Below the pieces are notes generated by a model. The model was not told the origin of the DNA. It made no database searches and saw nothing but the letters and a program-made list of their open reading frames with translations. Below are positions 43,875-52,795 of a stretch of 64,000 bases of DNA, piece by piece; position 1 is the first letter of the stretch; every line of letters begins with the position of its first letter. A program made the position numbers and the translations under genes. Origin of the DNA: Embleya sp040629175 (GTDB lineage Bacteria > Actinomycetota > Actinomycetes > Streptomycetales > Streptomycetaceae); assembly GCF_040629175.1 (NCBI RefSeq), contig NZ_JBEXUX010000047.1, positions 18,465 to 82,464 of the forward strand, written 5' to 3'.

Positions 43875-46800
43875 TCAGCGCTCCCTTCCGGGCGATCGCA
43901 AGGACCGCGAACACGGCGACGCCGAAGGCGCCGTCGTACCGCCCGCGCACGACGACCCCGAAGGCGCCGAAGACCCCGGCGACCCCTGTGACGCCCCGGC
44001 AAGCCGCACCACCAGTGCGCCGGCGCACACCACCGCGTCCGCGGCCGGCCGCACCGCGTCGCCGGCCGGCACCCCGTCCACCGTCAGGTCGAGCGCGGTC
44101 ACCACGTCCACCCCGGGCACCGCCTCCAGCCGCCGGGCCAGATCGGACAGGTACACGCCGCGGCCGAACGGCCATCCGGTCCCGTCCGGACCGCCGTCGA
44201 GCGGATGCAGGAAGCGGGCCAGATCGGCGAGCACCGCGCCGCGCACCGGCCCGGCGTCCCCGGCCCGGGTCGGCCGCACCGTGGCGGCGACCCCGACCGG
44301 AAAGTAGCGCGCGCCCTCGACCACCAGCCGGGCCGCCGCCGGCATCCGGGCCCGGACCGCGTCGCGCACCCGACGCAACAATTCGCCGGTGGGCTCCGGC
44401 CGGTCGCTGCCGTCCCGAGGCACCACGACCAGCCGGACCACGCCCGGCGACACCCGCCCGTGTCGGTCGCGCGCACCCAACGCGCGGGCCGCCGCGATCG
44501 CCGGGACGGTCTCCCGGGCCAGCGCGGCCACATCGGTCTCGGTCAGCGCGAGCCGGCGGTGCCGCAGCAGCGCGGGGCCGCGCCGCAACACGTCGGGAAA
44601 ACCTTCGGCGTCGGTGCCGCCGCTCGCTCCGCGCGGATTGCTCACCCCGCCCACGGCCACCGCGCCGACCGCCTGGGTGATCGCGCCGGCGGGCACGTTG
44701 CCGGCCGCGCCGCCGCCGGAGCGATACACCCGCAACCGCACGTTGTCCGGCCCCACGGGAGGCACCCGTCCGTGCCCGTTCCCGCCGAACAACACCCGTC
44801 CGGTCGCGTGGTCGCACACGTACACCCGGTCGCCCGGCCCGGCCAGGCCCAGCGAGGGCACCTCGTCCCAGCGCACCCACACCGCGCCCACCCGGCCGGT
44901 GCGCGGATCGGCCACGGTGCGCAGCGCCGCGCCCGCCCGCTCGGCCAACTCCCGTTGCAGCAGCGGCAGGTCGACCGCGGCCCGGTCGCCGTCGAGTTCG
45001 CGCACCTCCAGCACGGCGCCGTCCAGCACCGGCGTGCGCAGCGTGCGGAAGACCTGCCCGGCGCTGCCGTCGGCCGAGCCGAGCAGTTCGTCGGTGATCG
45101 TCTGTACCTGCCGCACCTGCGCCGCGTTGGGCACCAGCGCGTTCAGGGTCGGCTGCGGGGGCTCGGCCTCGGCCGGGAAGCGGGCCCGGATCCAGGTGCG
45201 GGGCGTGCCGAACCGGGCCGGCGGCGCGTCGCGAAGTTCGCCGCCGGCGTAGGCGCGGGTGAGCCGGTCCCGTACGGTGAGCGTCGCCCCGTCGGCGGCG
45301 GCCACCACGACCGGCTCGCCGCCGCGCAGGTCGGTGAGCAACAGCCGGTCGCCGGGCGCGAATCGGGCGGCGGCGCCGCGCCCGAGCAGGGTGATCGTGT
45401 GGTCGGCCGCGCCCGTGACCGGTGCCCCGGGTGGGCCGCCGGTGCCGGGCCAGATCAGGCCGACCACGCCCGCCCGGGTGAAGCCCTCGGTGCCGTCGTC
45501 GGTGGCCAACGCGACCCAGCCGGTGCCGTCGTAGCCCTCCCAGGTGGGCCGTACCGGCACCGCGTCGGGGTCCTCGCCGGCGGGCTCGACGTACAGGCCC
45601 AGGCGGTCGGCGGGCAGTTCGCCGTCGAAGCCCAGATACAACGTCGGGGCGGTCTCGACCATCGGCCGAAACGGGGTCGCGCCGGAGCCGGGGAAGGCGA
45701 GGGCGGCGGTCAGGTCCGCCCACGCGTGGTCGTCGAGCGCGAGCGTGTGCCGCGGGTCGGCCGGCCCGGCGACATGTCGGTAGAACACTTCGAAGCGGTC
45801 CAGCACCGGCGGCCGGGGTTCCACCACGGGCAGGAAGTTGAGCACGCCGGACTTGTCGGTCCAACTCACCTGACGCAGGAACGAGAAGCTGCCGCGTTCC
45901 AGCCGGGCCCGCAACCAGCGGCGTTCGTCGCCGGTCACCGAGGCCGGCGCCCAGTCGTCCGGCACCGTGAAGTGCAGGGCGCCCGAGCGTTGCAGGGCCA
46001 GCACGGCGGGAGCGCCCGCCGCGCCGATCGCCCGCCAGCGGGTGCCGTCGAAGTACTCCCAGGTCACCTCCGGCGCGGTGAGCTGGTTCGGGGTCTGGGC
46101 CCCGGCGACCGCCTTGAGCAGGTCCTCCGGTGCCAGGTTCTCCAGCGCGGCGGCGATGGTACGGGCCGTCGTCACCTGGGTGTCCACGGCGGCCTTGGCG
46201 GCGTCGATGCGCGCGGTCACGTCGGTGACGAACACCTGCGGGTCGGAGCTGAGGAAGGACGGCAGCGGGGTGTCCGCCAGGTAGGGGGTGGGCGTGGCCA
46301 GCACGGTGCCCAGCGCCGACCCGAGCGCGCCGTGTGCGGCGACCACCTGCGCGTCCGTGCCGTTCGCGAGCGCCTGGGCCAGCGCGGCCCGAGGCGCGGT
46401 CAACGTGCTCGCGCCGGCGGACAGTTGCGCGGTGGCGTCGGCGGTGGCCAGGAGCAGCGCGGCGCTCGCGCGCGGGGCGCCGCCGAGCGCGGCCAGCGCG
46501 GCGGCCAGGTCGGCGGCCGGATCGGCGGCGGTCTGCGCGGCCTTGACCCGGTCGCGGGCGGAGCCGACGTTGGCGAACAGGCCCGGTTCGGCCTGCGCGG
46601 CGCCGCGCAACGAGGTCAGCGCGTCCCGCAGGTGCGCCTTGACCTGGGTGTACCACGTGGTCGGGTCCTCGCCGGACAGCGGCGAGACCACCGCTCGTCC
46701 CAGGTCGCCGCTGACCGCCGTCAGCGCGGCCAACCTGGTCGCCACGGCGCGGATGTCGGCCACCGTCTTGTCGCGGAACTCCTTGGCGTTCTGTACCCCG

Positions 46801-48221
46801 CCGGTCAGTTCGCCGGTGCGCTGGTCGGCCTCCTCGGCCGCGGTGCGGGGGCGGCCCACCACCACGGTCACCCGGGCGCCCGGCTTGGCGAACGCGGCGT
46901 CGCAGGCCACGTGGAACGCGCTGCCGCGCACCGGTGCCGGGCCCAGCGGGGTGAACGCCCGGGTCAGGTCCACCGCCTGCGCGTCGGCGACCGCCTTGTC
47001 CGGAACCAGGCCGGTTCGCAGGGTCAGGTCCAGGTGGGCGGGGGCGTCCAGGGCCAGCGGCGCGGTGAGGTCGTCGGGGTCGTCCAACGGGAAATAGTCC
47101 ACGCCCGGCTTCGGCACGGCCGTGCCCGCGGTGAACGTGTCGGCGGCGGTCGGCGGCACGGTGACGCCGAACCGTACGGTGTGGCCCTGGTGTTCGGCCG
47201 CGACGACGACCGGGGTGTCGGGCTTCGCGGCGAGGTTCTCCTTGCCGCCCGCCGTGGTGTCCACGACGTGCAGGGTCGCCGCGTCCGGCGCCGCGGTGCC
47301 GTGCGCGGCGTGGATGGTCACCGTCGTGTCGGCACCGGTCGGCGGACCCGCGAACAGCGCCAGGCGGGCGTGCGAACCGACCGTCGCGAGCCGCAGGTGC
47401 GCCAACTCCGGTGCCACGAAGCCCGGCCGCCCGCTCAGTTGCGAATCCAACCGGGCCCGGAGCCAATACGACTCGGTGCCCGAGACGGTGGTGGCCACCG
47501 CCGTCGCACACGGCGCGACCAGACGCACCGTGCCGGAGCGGGTCAGGCCCAGAGTCCCGTCCCGGGACGCGTCGTCGCCGGCGCCCCAGGGCGCGAACGG
47601 CCGCCAGGCCGTGCCGTCCCACCACGTCCAGGTGATCCGCAGCGCGGCCGAGGCCGGCCGGCGCAACGCGATGGTGATCTCCACCGTCGCCCGCCCGGCG
47701 AACGCCAATAGCGTCTCGTGCGCGAGGTACAACTCCCGTACGGCGGGCCGCAGTCCGGTGAACAGCGTGACCGGGCGGCGGGCCGGCACGTCGGCCGAGT
47801 GGTCGGCGGCGGCGTCCGCGCCCGGGTCCAGGCTCCACACCTCGACCAGCGGCGCGCCCGCCAGCGCCACCGTCTCGCGGGTCTCGAAGATCAGCGGCGC
47901 GTCCTGTCCGGGCACGGTGGCACCCAGCCGCGACCCGGCGCTCACCCGGGCCCCGCTCACCCCGGGCAGCGCCTGCAACAACACGGTGCCGGCGGCGCCC
48001 TGCGCGGGCAGCAGCGACACCCCCACCAGGTCGAGCAGCGCGGCCAGTTGCCGATCCGGCAGCGCGGCCAGCCGCTCCTCCAACGCGGCCAGCAGCGCGC
48101 CGAGCCCGTGCGCCACGCCCATCGACGGTCCGCCCGGGGTGGGATGCCAGTCGGGCACCCACCCGGTACGCGCGGCCAACAACGCGGCGACCACCTCGGC
48201 CCTACTGCGCGGCGCGCTCAC
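43875..48221 (-). CDS. Giant baseplate J/gp6-like protein, 1448 aa
   Basis: A 1448-residue protein from GTG 48221 (GTGA overlap with the gp25 gene). The N-terminal part has ALEERLAALPDRQLAALLDL, the usual start of large baseplate proteins, then beta-rich segments with WTWWDGTAWRPF and SYWLRARLDSQLSGRP. A long helical insertion (about 480-720, with Ala-rich repeats such as DLAAALAALGG) separates it from a second copy of the wedge domains (VTWEYFDGTRWRAIG, RRWLRARLERGSFSF). The C-terminus has the J-type motif FLHPLDGGPDGTGWPFGRGV and LEAVPGVDVVTALDL. The last 40 residues are Ser/Pro/Gly low complexity. It probably forms the bulk of the baseplate wedge. Confidence 0.88.
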   Translation of the reverse strand: MSAPRSRAEVVAALLAARTGWVPDWHPTPGGPSMGVAHGLGALLAALEERLAALPDRQLAALLDLVGVSLLPAQGAAGTVLLQALPGVSGARVSAGSRLGATVPGQDAPLIFETRETVALAGAPLVEVWSLDPGADAAADHSADVPARRPVTLFTGLRPAVRELYLAHETLLAFAGRATVEITIALRRPASAALRITWTWWDGTAWRPFAPWGAGDDASRDGTLGLTRSGTVRLVAPCATAVATTVSGTESYWLRARLDSQLSGRPGFVAPELAHLRLATVGSHARLALFAGPPTGADTTVTIHAAHGTAAPDAATLHVVDTTAGGKENLAAKPDTPVVVAAEHQGHTVRFGVTVPPTAADTFTAGTAVPKPGVDYFPLDDPDDLTAPLALDAPAHLDLTLRTGLVPDKAVADAQAVDLTRAFTPLGPAPVRGSAFHVACDAAFAKPGARVTVVVGRPRTAAEEADQRTGELTGGVQNAKEFRDKTVADIRAVATRLAALTAVSGDLGRAVVSPLSGEDPTTWYTQVKAHLRDALTSLRGAAQAEPGLFANVGSARDRVKAAQTAADPAADLAAALAALGGAPRASAALLLATADATAQLSAGASTLTAPRAALAQALANGTDAQVVAAHGALGSALGTVLATPTPYLADTPLPSFLSSDPQVFVTDVTARIDAAKAAVDTQVTTARTIAAALENLAPEDLLKAVAGAQTPNQLTAPEVTWEYFDGTRWRAIGAAGAPAVLALQRSGALHFTVPDDWAPASVTGDERRWLRARLERGSFSFLRQVSWTDKSGVLNFLPVVEPRPPVLDRFEVFYRHVAGPADPRHTLALDDHAWADLTAALAFPGSGATPFRPMVETAPTLYLGFDGELPADRLGLYVEPAGEDPDAVPVRPTWEGYDGTGWVALATDDGTEGFTRAGVVGLIWPGTGGPPGAPVTGAADHTITLLGRGAAARFAPGDRLLLTDLRGGEPVVVAAADGATLTVRDRLTRAYAGGELRDAPPARFGTPRTWIRARFPAEAEPPQPTLNALVPNAAQVRQVQTITDELLGSADGSAGQVFRTLRTPVLDGAVLEVRELDGDRAAVDLPLLQRELAERAGAALRTVADPRTGRVGAVWVRWDEVPSLGLAGPGDRVYVCDHATGRVLFGGNGHGRVPPVGPDNVRLRVYRSGGGAAGNVPAGAITQAVGAVAVGGVSNPRGASGGTDAEGFPDVLRRGPALLRHRRLALTETDVAALARETVPAIAAARALGARDRHGRVSPGVVRLVVVPRDGSDRPEPTGELLRRVRDAVRARMPAAARLVVEGARYFPVGVAATVRPTRAGDAGPVRGAVLADLARFLHPLDGGPDGTGWPFGRGVYLSDLARRLEAVPGVDVVTALDLTVDGVPAGDAVRPAADAVVCAGALVVRLAGASQGSPGSSAPSGSSCAGGTTAPSASPCSRSLRSPGRER

Positions 48222-48670
48222 GTGGCCGCCCCCTCGTGCAGATGGAACGGATAGACCAGGTTGTAGAAGGTGTTGGTGGCCCGGATCCGGTAGTCGATGC
48301 GCACGTCGAGCCGACCGGCCGCACGATCGGCCACCGACACGTCCACGCCCAGCACGTCGATCCGCGGCTCCCACGCGGTCAAACCCTGTTCCACCCGCAG
48401 CCGCACCAGTGCGGCGGTGGCCGCGGTGACCGGCTCGAACAACATGTCCTCCAGTCCGGCCCCGAAGTCGGGCCGCATCACCCGCTCGCCGCGCCGGGTG
48501 CCCAGGATGAGCAGCACCGACTGCCGGACCTTCTCCGGCCCCGCCGCCTGGGCCGCCTCACCCAGCGGGTCCAGCCGGGCCGGCGCGGCCCAGCCCCGCC
48601 CCAGCACGGCGGCATCGTCGGGCGTACGCCCCACCGGGTCGGGGGTCGCCGGAGCGGTCGGTTCGGCCAC
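48218..48670 (-). CDS. GPW/gp25 family baseplate protein
   Basis: A 150-residue protein from GTG 48670 (GGAGG 6 nt upstream, overlapping the PAAR gene end region). It has the gp25 signature: VRQSVLLILGTRRGERVMRP, then DFGAGLEDMLFEPVTAATAA, and the C-terminal strand LDVRIDYRIRATNTFYNLVY. gp25 (Pvc9-like) connects the baseplate hub with the first sheath ring. A disordered, Pro/Ala-rich first 35 residues is an addition to the ~110-residue core. Confidence 0.92.
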   Translation of the reverse strand: MAEPTAPATPDPVGRTPDDAAVLGRGWAAPARLDPLGEAAQAAGPEKVRQSVLLILGTRRGERVMRPDFGAGLEDMLFEPVTAATAALVRLRVEQGLTAWEPRIDVLGVDVSVADRAAGRLDVRIDYRIRATNTFYNLVYPFHLHEGAAT

Positions 48671-48672
48671 CG

Positions 48673-48951
48673 TCAACCTCCGATCAACACGGTCGGCACA
48701 CCCGCCACCACCGGCGCGCCGCAGCCCGCCAGGTCGCCCTGGCGCAGCGCGCCGCGCCCCCCGACGAGCACCGTCGCGGAGCCCTTGGTGAACGGCGACG
48801 GCGGGTGCACGGCGGGTGGTGGGAACGCGCACGCGTGCATGTCGCCCTGCACGGCGGCGGGCAGTCCGCCGATCAGCACGGTGGGCACGCCGGGTCCCGT
48901 GACCAGGCCGGGGTGACCGGTGGGGTCGGTGACACGCGCTGCTGCGGGCAC
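48673..48951 (-). CDS. PAAR-domain spike tip protein
   Basis: A 92-residue protein from GTG 48951 (GGAGG upstream). It is a compact PAAR protein: MPAAARVTDPTGHPG start, three Gly-rich turns (PTVLIGGLPAAVQGD, ATVLVGGRGALRQGD, VPTVLIGG) and the Cys/His residues (HACAFP, GCGAP) that bind the metal at the tip. It caps the VgrG-like trimer and sharpens the spike. No effector extension is fused to it. Confidence 0.95.
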   Translation of the reverse strand: MPAAARVTDPTGHPGLVTGPGVPTVLIGGLPAAVQGDMHACAFPPPAVHPPSPFTKGSATVLVGGRGALRQGDLAGCGAPVVAGVPTVLIGG

Positions 48952-49003
48952 GGGCGGCCTCCTTCAGGGTGATCGGACAGGGGCAACGGCGAACGGGAAC
49001 AGG

Positions 49004-49657
49004 TCAGTTGATCTTCACGATGGCGCCCTGGATGCTGCACGTCGCGGCGGCCTGGATGTCCGCGCGGGTCGCGTTCGCGGACAGACCGTTGCCCGCCTTG
49101 ACGCTCACGTCCAGGCCGCTCACCTCCACCGAGCGGGTGCCCGAGACGGTCACCGCGCCGGACGTGCTCAGCGAGATCTTCGCGGCGCCGCCGGCCACGG
49201 CCAGGGTGATCCCGTCGACGGCGAGCTCGATCGAGTGCCCCAGCGCGTGGGTCAACGTGATCGACTGCACGAGGTCGTCGATGACCACCTCGTGGCCCAC
49301 CGGCGTGCGGATGGCCCGCTTGGTGACCGAGTCGGTGGGCAGGTCCACCGGGGGACGCGAGGTCATCGTCCACAACCCCCCGAGCACGTACGGCTCGCGC
49401 ACGTCGCCGCCGCGGAACGCGACCAACACCTCGTCGTCCGGTTGCGGCATGAACCACACCCCCGAGCCGGAGCCGGCCACCGTGGCGCACACCCGCGCCC
49501 AGGGCTCGACACCCGGCAACCACGCGTACTTGACCTGCACCCGGCCGGCCCCGGTCAGGTCCAGGTTGTCCACCACCGTGGCGGGCGCCACGCCGGTCAC
49601 CCGCGGGCTGTCGGACTCGTGGATGTCGTCGAGGGCGTCGAAGAGCGGTTCGAACAT
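49004..49657 (-). CDS. Baseplate assembly protein V / VgrG C-terminal spike
   Basis: A 217-residue protein from ATG 49657 (GGGAGGACC upstream). It begins with an OB-fold gpV domain (GRVQVKYAWLPGVEPWARVC, FMPQPDDEVLVAFRGGDVRE, PYVLGGLW), followed by the beta-helix needle (about 110-217) with repeating short strands (ITLTHALGHSIELAVDGITL, VTVSGTRSVEVSGLDVSVKA). In Afp8/Pvc8 this is fused behind a gpD-type domain, whereas here the gpD part is a separate gene just upstream. It should trimerise as the puncturing spike with the PAAR protein on its tip. Confidence 0.93.
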   Translation of the reverse strand: MFEPLFDALDDIHESDSPRVTGVAPATVVDNLDLTGAGRVQVKYAWLPGVEPWARVCATVAGSGSGVWFMPQPDDEVLVAFRGGDVREPYVLGGLWTMTSRPPVDLPTDSVTKRAIRTPVGHEVVIDDLVQSITLTHALGHSIELAVDGITLAVAGGAAKISLSTSGAVTVSGTRSVEVSGLDVSVKAGNGLSANATRADIQAAATCSIQGAIVKIN

Positions 49658-49716
49658 GCGGTCCTCCCAGGAATCGAGCGATACACGGCAACGGGTCGAG
49701 GCGGGCGGGCGGTTGT

Positions 49717-50970
49717 TCACGAATTGGGCGCCGGCAGCGACAACAACCCGCCCTGGACCCGCACCGCGCCCTGGGACGCGGGCGGGATGCCGCCGAACCA
49801 GATCTCCTTGCGCAGGTCGAACGAGGTGCGATAGCCGCCGCCGTCGAGGGTGTGCTGCGCCGAAACCACCCGCCACAGGCCGCCGAACGTCTCCCCGACG
49901 CCCTCGATCCGCAACACCCGTCCGGCGGTGATCCGCGGATCGCCGACGCACGTCCCACTCGCGGTGACGCGCCGGTTCAACCTCGGCAGCAGCTTGGACA
50001 CGATCAGCCGCGGCGCGGTGGCGATGGTCACCGGCTCGTCGACCAGGAGCACCTCGCGGGCGGGCCGTGCGTCCGCCGCCCCCGGAGCGTCGCCGGGCGG
50101 CTGCGCGAATCCCGGTGTCACCGCGATCGCGAGCGCCTGACGATCCCAGTCGTAGCCGACCGAGACGGTCAGTTCGAGCCCGATCTCCGGTCGCCACACC
50201 CGCACCGACACCCTCGCGACCTGGCCCACCGTACTGATCCGCGGGGTGAACTCCATCAGCGAACGCCCGTAGCGCAAGGTCACGTCGGAGGAGAGGTTCC
50301 CTGCGGGCGACATCAACCGAAGCACGAAGCCTGCCGGTTCCGCGTCGTGGTCGACGATCAACTCCCACGCGTTCTCCACCGCGATCTTCTTCAGGAAGTC
50401 GAGCGTGGTCTCGGAGTGTTGGCGGCGCACCACCCGTTGGCGCATGCTCGGGTCCTCGATGGTGGCCACCACGTCCACCACACCCAGCGCCGCGGACAGG
50501 AACGCGCCCAGCGGGTCGAGCAGCGGCACCATGCCGTGTTCGACCGCGAGCAGCGGCGCGACCACCAGGTCCGGCAGCGGAATCACCCCGAGCTTGGGCA
50601 CCGGTACGCCGAACCAGCGTGCCGGCGAGGCGGCGGCGAGTCGGGTCCGCCGGTCCTGCGCGACCACCCGCAACATCGGCATGCCGTCGGAGGGGAAACT
50701 CGCCTCGGTGCCCACGACTTCGCCCACGAACAGCCGGCTCGGCTCGTCCGGCGCGTAGCCGAGCGCGATGCTCACCTCGGTGTCCAGCCGGAACAGCGGG
50801 TCGTCCAGCCAGCGCAACCCCTCGTTGGCGAGCGACACCTCCAGCCGATCGGCGTCGCCCATGCCGGTCTGGCAGACCACGCCGGTGACCGAGCCGCGCA
50901 ACGCCGCCGGCGCCGGCCGGCCGGCGAAGCGCAGCCGCATCTCCGGGGCGTACTGCGGGAACGCGCTCAT
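49717..50970 (-). CDS. Phage late control D/gp27-like hub protein (VgrG N-terminal part)
   Basis: A 417-residue protein from ATG 50970, overlapping the LysM gene stop (ATGA). It matches the gpD-type hub: VTGVVCQTGMGDADRLEVSL, VSIALGYAPDEPSRLFVGEV, LRVVAQDRRTRLAAA, HSETTLDFLKKIAVENAWEL, FVLRLMSPAGNLSSDVTLRY and SLMEFTPRISTVGQVARVSV. The C-terminal part has GLWRVVSAQHTLDGGGYRTS. It makes the tube-sized ring between inner tube and spike. A 59-bp gap separates it from the gpV gene. Confidence 0.92.
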   Translation of the reverse strand: MSAFPQYAPEMRLRFAGRPAPAALRGSVTGVVCQTGMGDADRLEVSLANEGLRWLDDPLFRLDTEVSIALGYAPDEPSRLFVGEVVGTEASFPSDGMPMLRVVAQDRRTRLAAASPARWFGVPVPKLGVIPLPDLVVAPLLAVEHGMVPLLDPLGAFLSAALGVVDVVATIEDPSMRQRVVRRQHSETTLDFLKKIAVENAWELIVDHDAEPAGFVLRLMSPAGNLSSDVTLRYGRSLMEFTPRISTVGQVARVSVRVWRPEIGLELTVSVGYDWDRQALAIAVTPGFAQPPGDAPGAADARPAREVLLVDEPVTIATAPRLIVSKLLPRLNRRVTASGTCVGDPRITAGRVLRIEGVGETFGGLWRVVSAQHTLDGGGYRTSFDLRKEIWFGGIPPASQGAVRVQGGLLSLPAPNS

Positions 50971-51665
50971 GCGGGCACCTCCCTGGGCGGCGCGTCGAAG
51001 ACCTCGTTCGTGGCCGGGTCCCGATACGGCAGGCGGGGCAACTGAAGTGTCGCGCCGACCGGCAACACCCGCGGATCGTCCAGGCCGTTGTGCAGCGCGA
51101 TCGGCCGCCACGCGGACGCCGAGCCGTACTCGCGCCAGGCGATCGACTGCACACTCTCCCCGGCGACCACGGTGTGTGCCTTGGTGTAGTCCGAGGTCTG
51201 CCGCTTGACCTCCTTGGCCTCCATGTCCACATTGCGGAACTCGCTGAAGGAGACCGTCAGTCGGGCCCGCACCGGGGTGCCGTCCGGCTTGAACATGACG
51301 AACTTCTGTACGACCCGGGTCAGCACGCACGTGAAGGTCAGGCCGGCCCACGCGAACACCAGCGGCGGCGGCGCGTGCAACGTGGGATCGATGTCCATCA
51401 GATCCACGATCCGCCGGACCAGGATCCGGACGTCGCTGCCCGCGCCCGCCTGGTCGTTCGCCTCCAGCGAGTCGAGGAACAGCTCCATCTCCAGCGTCTG
51501 CGCGTTGCCGTGCACGAACTGCACGATCGGCGCGGACAGCCCCGGCACCGGGAGTTGGGCATAGGTGGTGTCCCGGTTGATCGTGTAGTCCTCCGGATTG
51601 AACAACACCCGGGTACGGGCCCCGGTGACGCTGTTGGTGATCGTCGCGCGTTCCATCACGGTCAT
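50967..51665 (-). CDS. LysM-domain baseplate/tail adaptor (Pvc7/gp53-like)
   Basis: A 232-residue protein from ATG 51665 (ATGA overlap upstream). The N-terminal domain has RVLFNPEDYTINRDTTYAQL and LEMELFLDSLEANDQAGAGS, then VKRQTSDYTKAHTVVAGESV. A single C-terminal LysM (about 165-215) reads SIAWREYGSASAWRPIALHN and VLPVGATLQLPRL. In Afp/Pvc particles this adaptor clamps the hub to tube and sheath; the LysM serves assembly rather than peptidoglycan binding. Confidence 0.92.
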   Translation of the reverse strand: MTVMERATITNSVTGARTRVLFNPEDYTINRDTTYAQLPVPGLSAPIVQFVHGNAQTLEMELFLDSLEANDQAGAGSDVRILVRRIVDLMDIDPTLHAPPPLVFAWAGLTFTCVLTRVVQKFVMFKPDGTPVRARLTVSFSEFRNVDMEAKEVKRQTSDYTKAHTVVAGESVQSIAWREYGSASAWRPIALHNGLDDPRVLPVGATLQLPRLPYRDPATNEVFDAPPREVPA

Positions 51666-52426
51666 CGGCTCCACCCCCGACGTTCCCGGCGGGCCAGCAC
51701 CCGACGGTCGATCTCCCGGACCACCCCGTCCACCAGGCGCGGCAGATCGGCCGAGGTGAGCGCGGGCGCCGGCGCGCCGGGGCCGTACGCCTGATCGCCC
51801 CGCGCGCGCACCGACGGGTCGGCCGGCGCGGGCTGCCGCTCGGCCGGGGTCGGGGTCGGCGCCGGGCGGCCGGGCAGCGCCAACGTCAAGCCACCGCGCG
51901 GGCCGCGGCTCCGGCCGGGCGGGGCGGCCGACCCACCCGCACGCGGGGTCGCGCCGGGCCGGCCCGGTTCCTCGATCCGCCGACCGTGGTCGACGCCGTG
52001 CTCGTACAACTCCCGCGTCACCCGCGCCCGTTCGGCCACCGCACGACCGGGCCCCGCGAACGCGGTCCGCAACACCGGCGCGGGCAACCGACCCGATCCG
52101 GCGGCCGGCGCGCCGAACGACCCGCCCGGCTGCGGGCCGCCGAGCGCGACCATGCGTGGCACGCTCACCCGCACGTCCAGTCGCACGTGTGCGCAGCGCC
52201 GGATGTCCGGAGCGACCCCGGGCGTCGGACGCGGTGCGCGCCCGAGGGCCGGACGCGGCGGCAGGTGCAACACCAGGCCGACCCCGGGCGACCAGGGCTC
52301 CACCCGGCCGGCGGCCCGATGACCGGCGATGCCCTCGGCCCGGGACCGGACGCCGGCGAGCATCGCCGCCGAGGCGGATCGGACCGGCCATCCGGCCGAT
52401 GGTGCGGGTGCTGCCGTGACGATCAC
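51662..52426 (-). CDS. eCIS-conserved hypothetical, basic Pro-rich
   Basis: A 254-residue protein from GTG 52426 (AGGAGAAG upstream). Most of it is Pro/Arg/Gly/Ala-rich with little order. The conserved C-terminal 30 residues (LPRLVDGVVREIDRRVLARR) match the tail of a small protein often found between tube and LysM genes of actinobacterial injection systems. It overlaps the LysM gene (ATGA). Function is unknown; an assembly or chaperone-like role is possible. Confidence 0.65.
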   Translation of the reverse strand: MIVTAAPAPSAGWPVRSASAAMLAGVRSRAEGIAGHRAAGRVEPWSPGVGLVLHLPPRPALGRAPRPTPGVAPDIRRCAHVRLDVRVSVPRMVALGGPQPGGSFGAPAAGSGRLPAPVLRTAFAGPGRAVAERARVTRELYEHGVDHGRRIEEPGRPGATPRAGGSAAPPGRSRGPRGGLTLALPGRPAPTPTPAERQPAPADPSVRARGDQAYGPGAPAPALTSADLPRLVDGVVREIDRRVLARRERRGWSR

Positions 52427-52451
52427 GGTCTTCTCCTTTCGCGGTAGGTAT

Positions 52452-52545
52452 CTCGCGGTGCGGGTCTCGTGGTGCGCGGTTGTCGGGTGTGCGGTACTCG
52501 GCTCGGTGCCCGGTGCTCGGTGTGCGGTCCTCGGTGTGCGGTCCT
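52452..52545. repeat. Low-order 14-bp repeats inside the operon
   Basis: The unit CTCGGTGTGCGGTC occurs twice in perfect tandem (52516-52543), with degraded copies to the left (for example GTCGGGTGTGCGGTA). It fills the only gene-free gap (about 200 bp) in the 5' half of the operon, between the DUF6760 and the Pro-rich genes. Confidence 0.6.
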
Positions 52546-52633
52546 CGCCTCGAAGTCGGCGGTCGGTGCCCGGTATTCGCCCCGGCGACCGATGTGCCGT
52601 CCTCGGGAATCGCCACGCCCGGTGCGCCCGGCG

Positions 52634-52795
52634 CTAGTTCGCCTCGTTGAGGCGTTGGTTGATGGCCGACACCCGCTCCACCCACCGACGGCGCTCGCCG
52701 TGGTCGAGGCCCATCAGCTCGGCATGCGACCAGTGCAGGTGGTAGGCGACGAAGGCGATCTCCTCCCTCAGCCGATCGACCGGATATCCACGGAT
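52634..52795 (-). CDS. DUF6760-type microprotein with apparent ATC start
   Basis: A 53-residue reading: [start]RGYPVDRL, then REEIAFVAYHLHWSHAELMG and ERRRWVERVSAINQRLNEAN. It matches the small DUF6760 family that lies next to tube genes in actinobacterial injection systems and usually starts M-R-G-Y-P-x-D-x-L. Here the codon at the expected start is ATC, preceded by GGGGGG; no ATG, GTG or TTG exists in the frame upstream of the conserved core before a TGA. The gene overlaps the 3' end of the previous one by 28 bp. Either ATC is used, translation is coupled from the upstream gene, or the start has mutated. Confidence 0.75.
   Translation of the reverse strand: MRGYPVDRLREEIAFVAYHLHWSHAELMGLDHGERRRWVERVSAINQRLNEAN

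Noticed and set aside
43129..48162. Very long minus-strand open frame overlapping the baseplate genes
   Set aside because: It is Arg/Gly/Ala-rich without domains and lies out of frame inside two well-supported genes. Long shadow frames are normal at this GC content.
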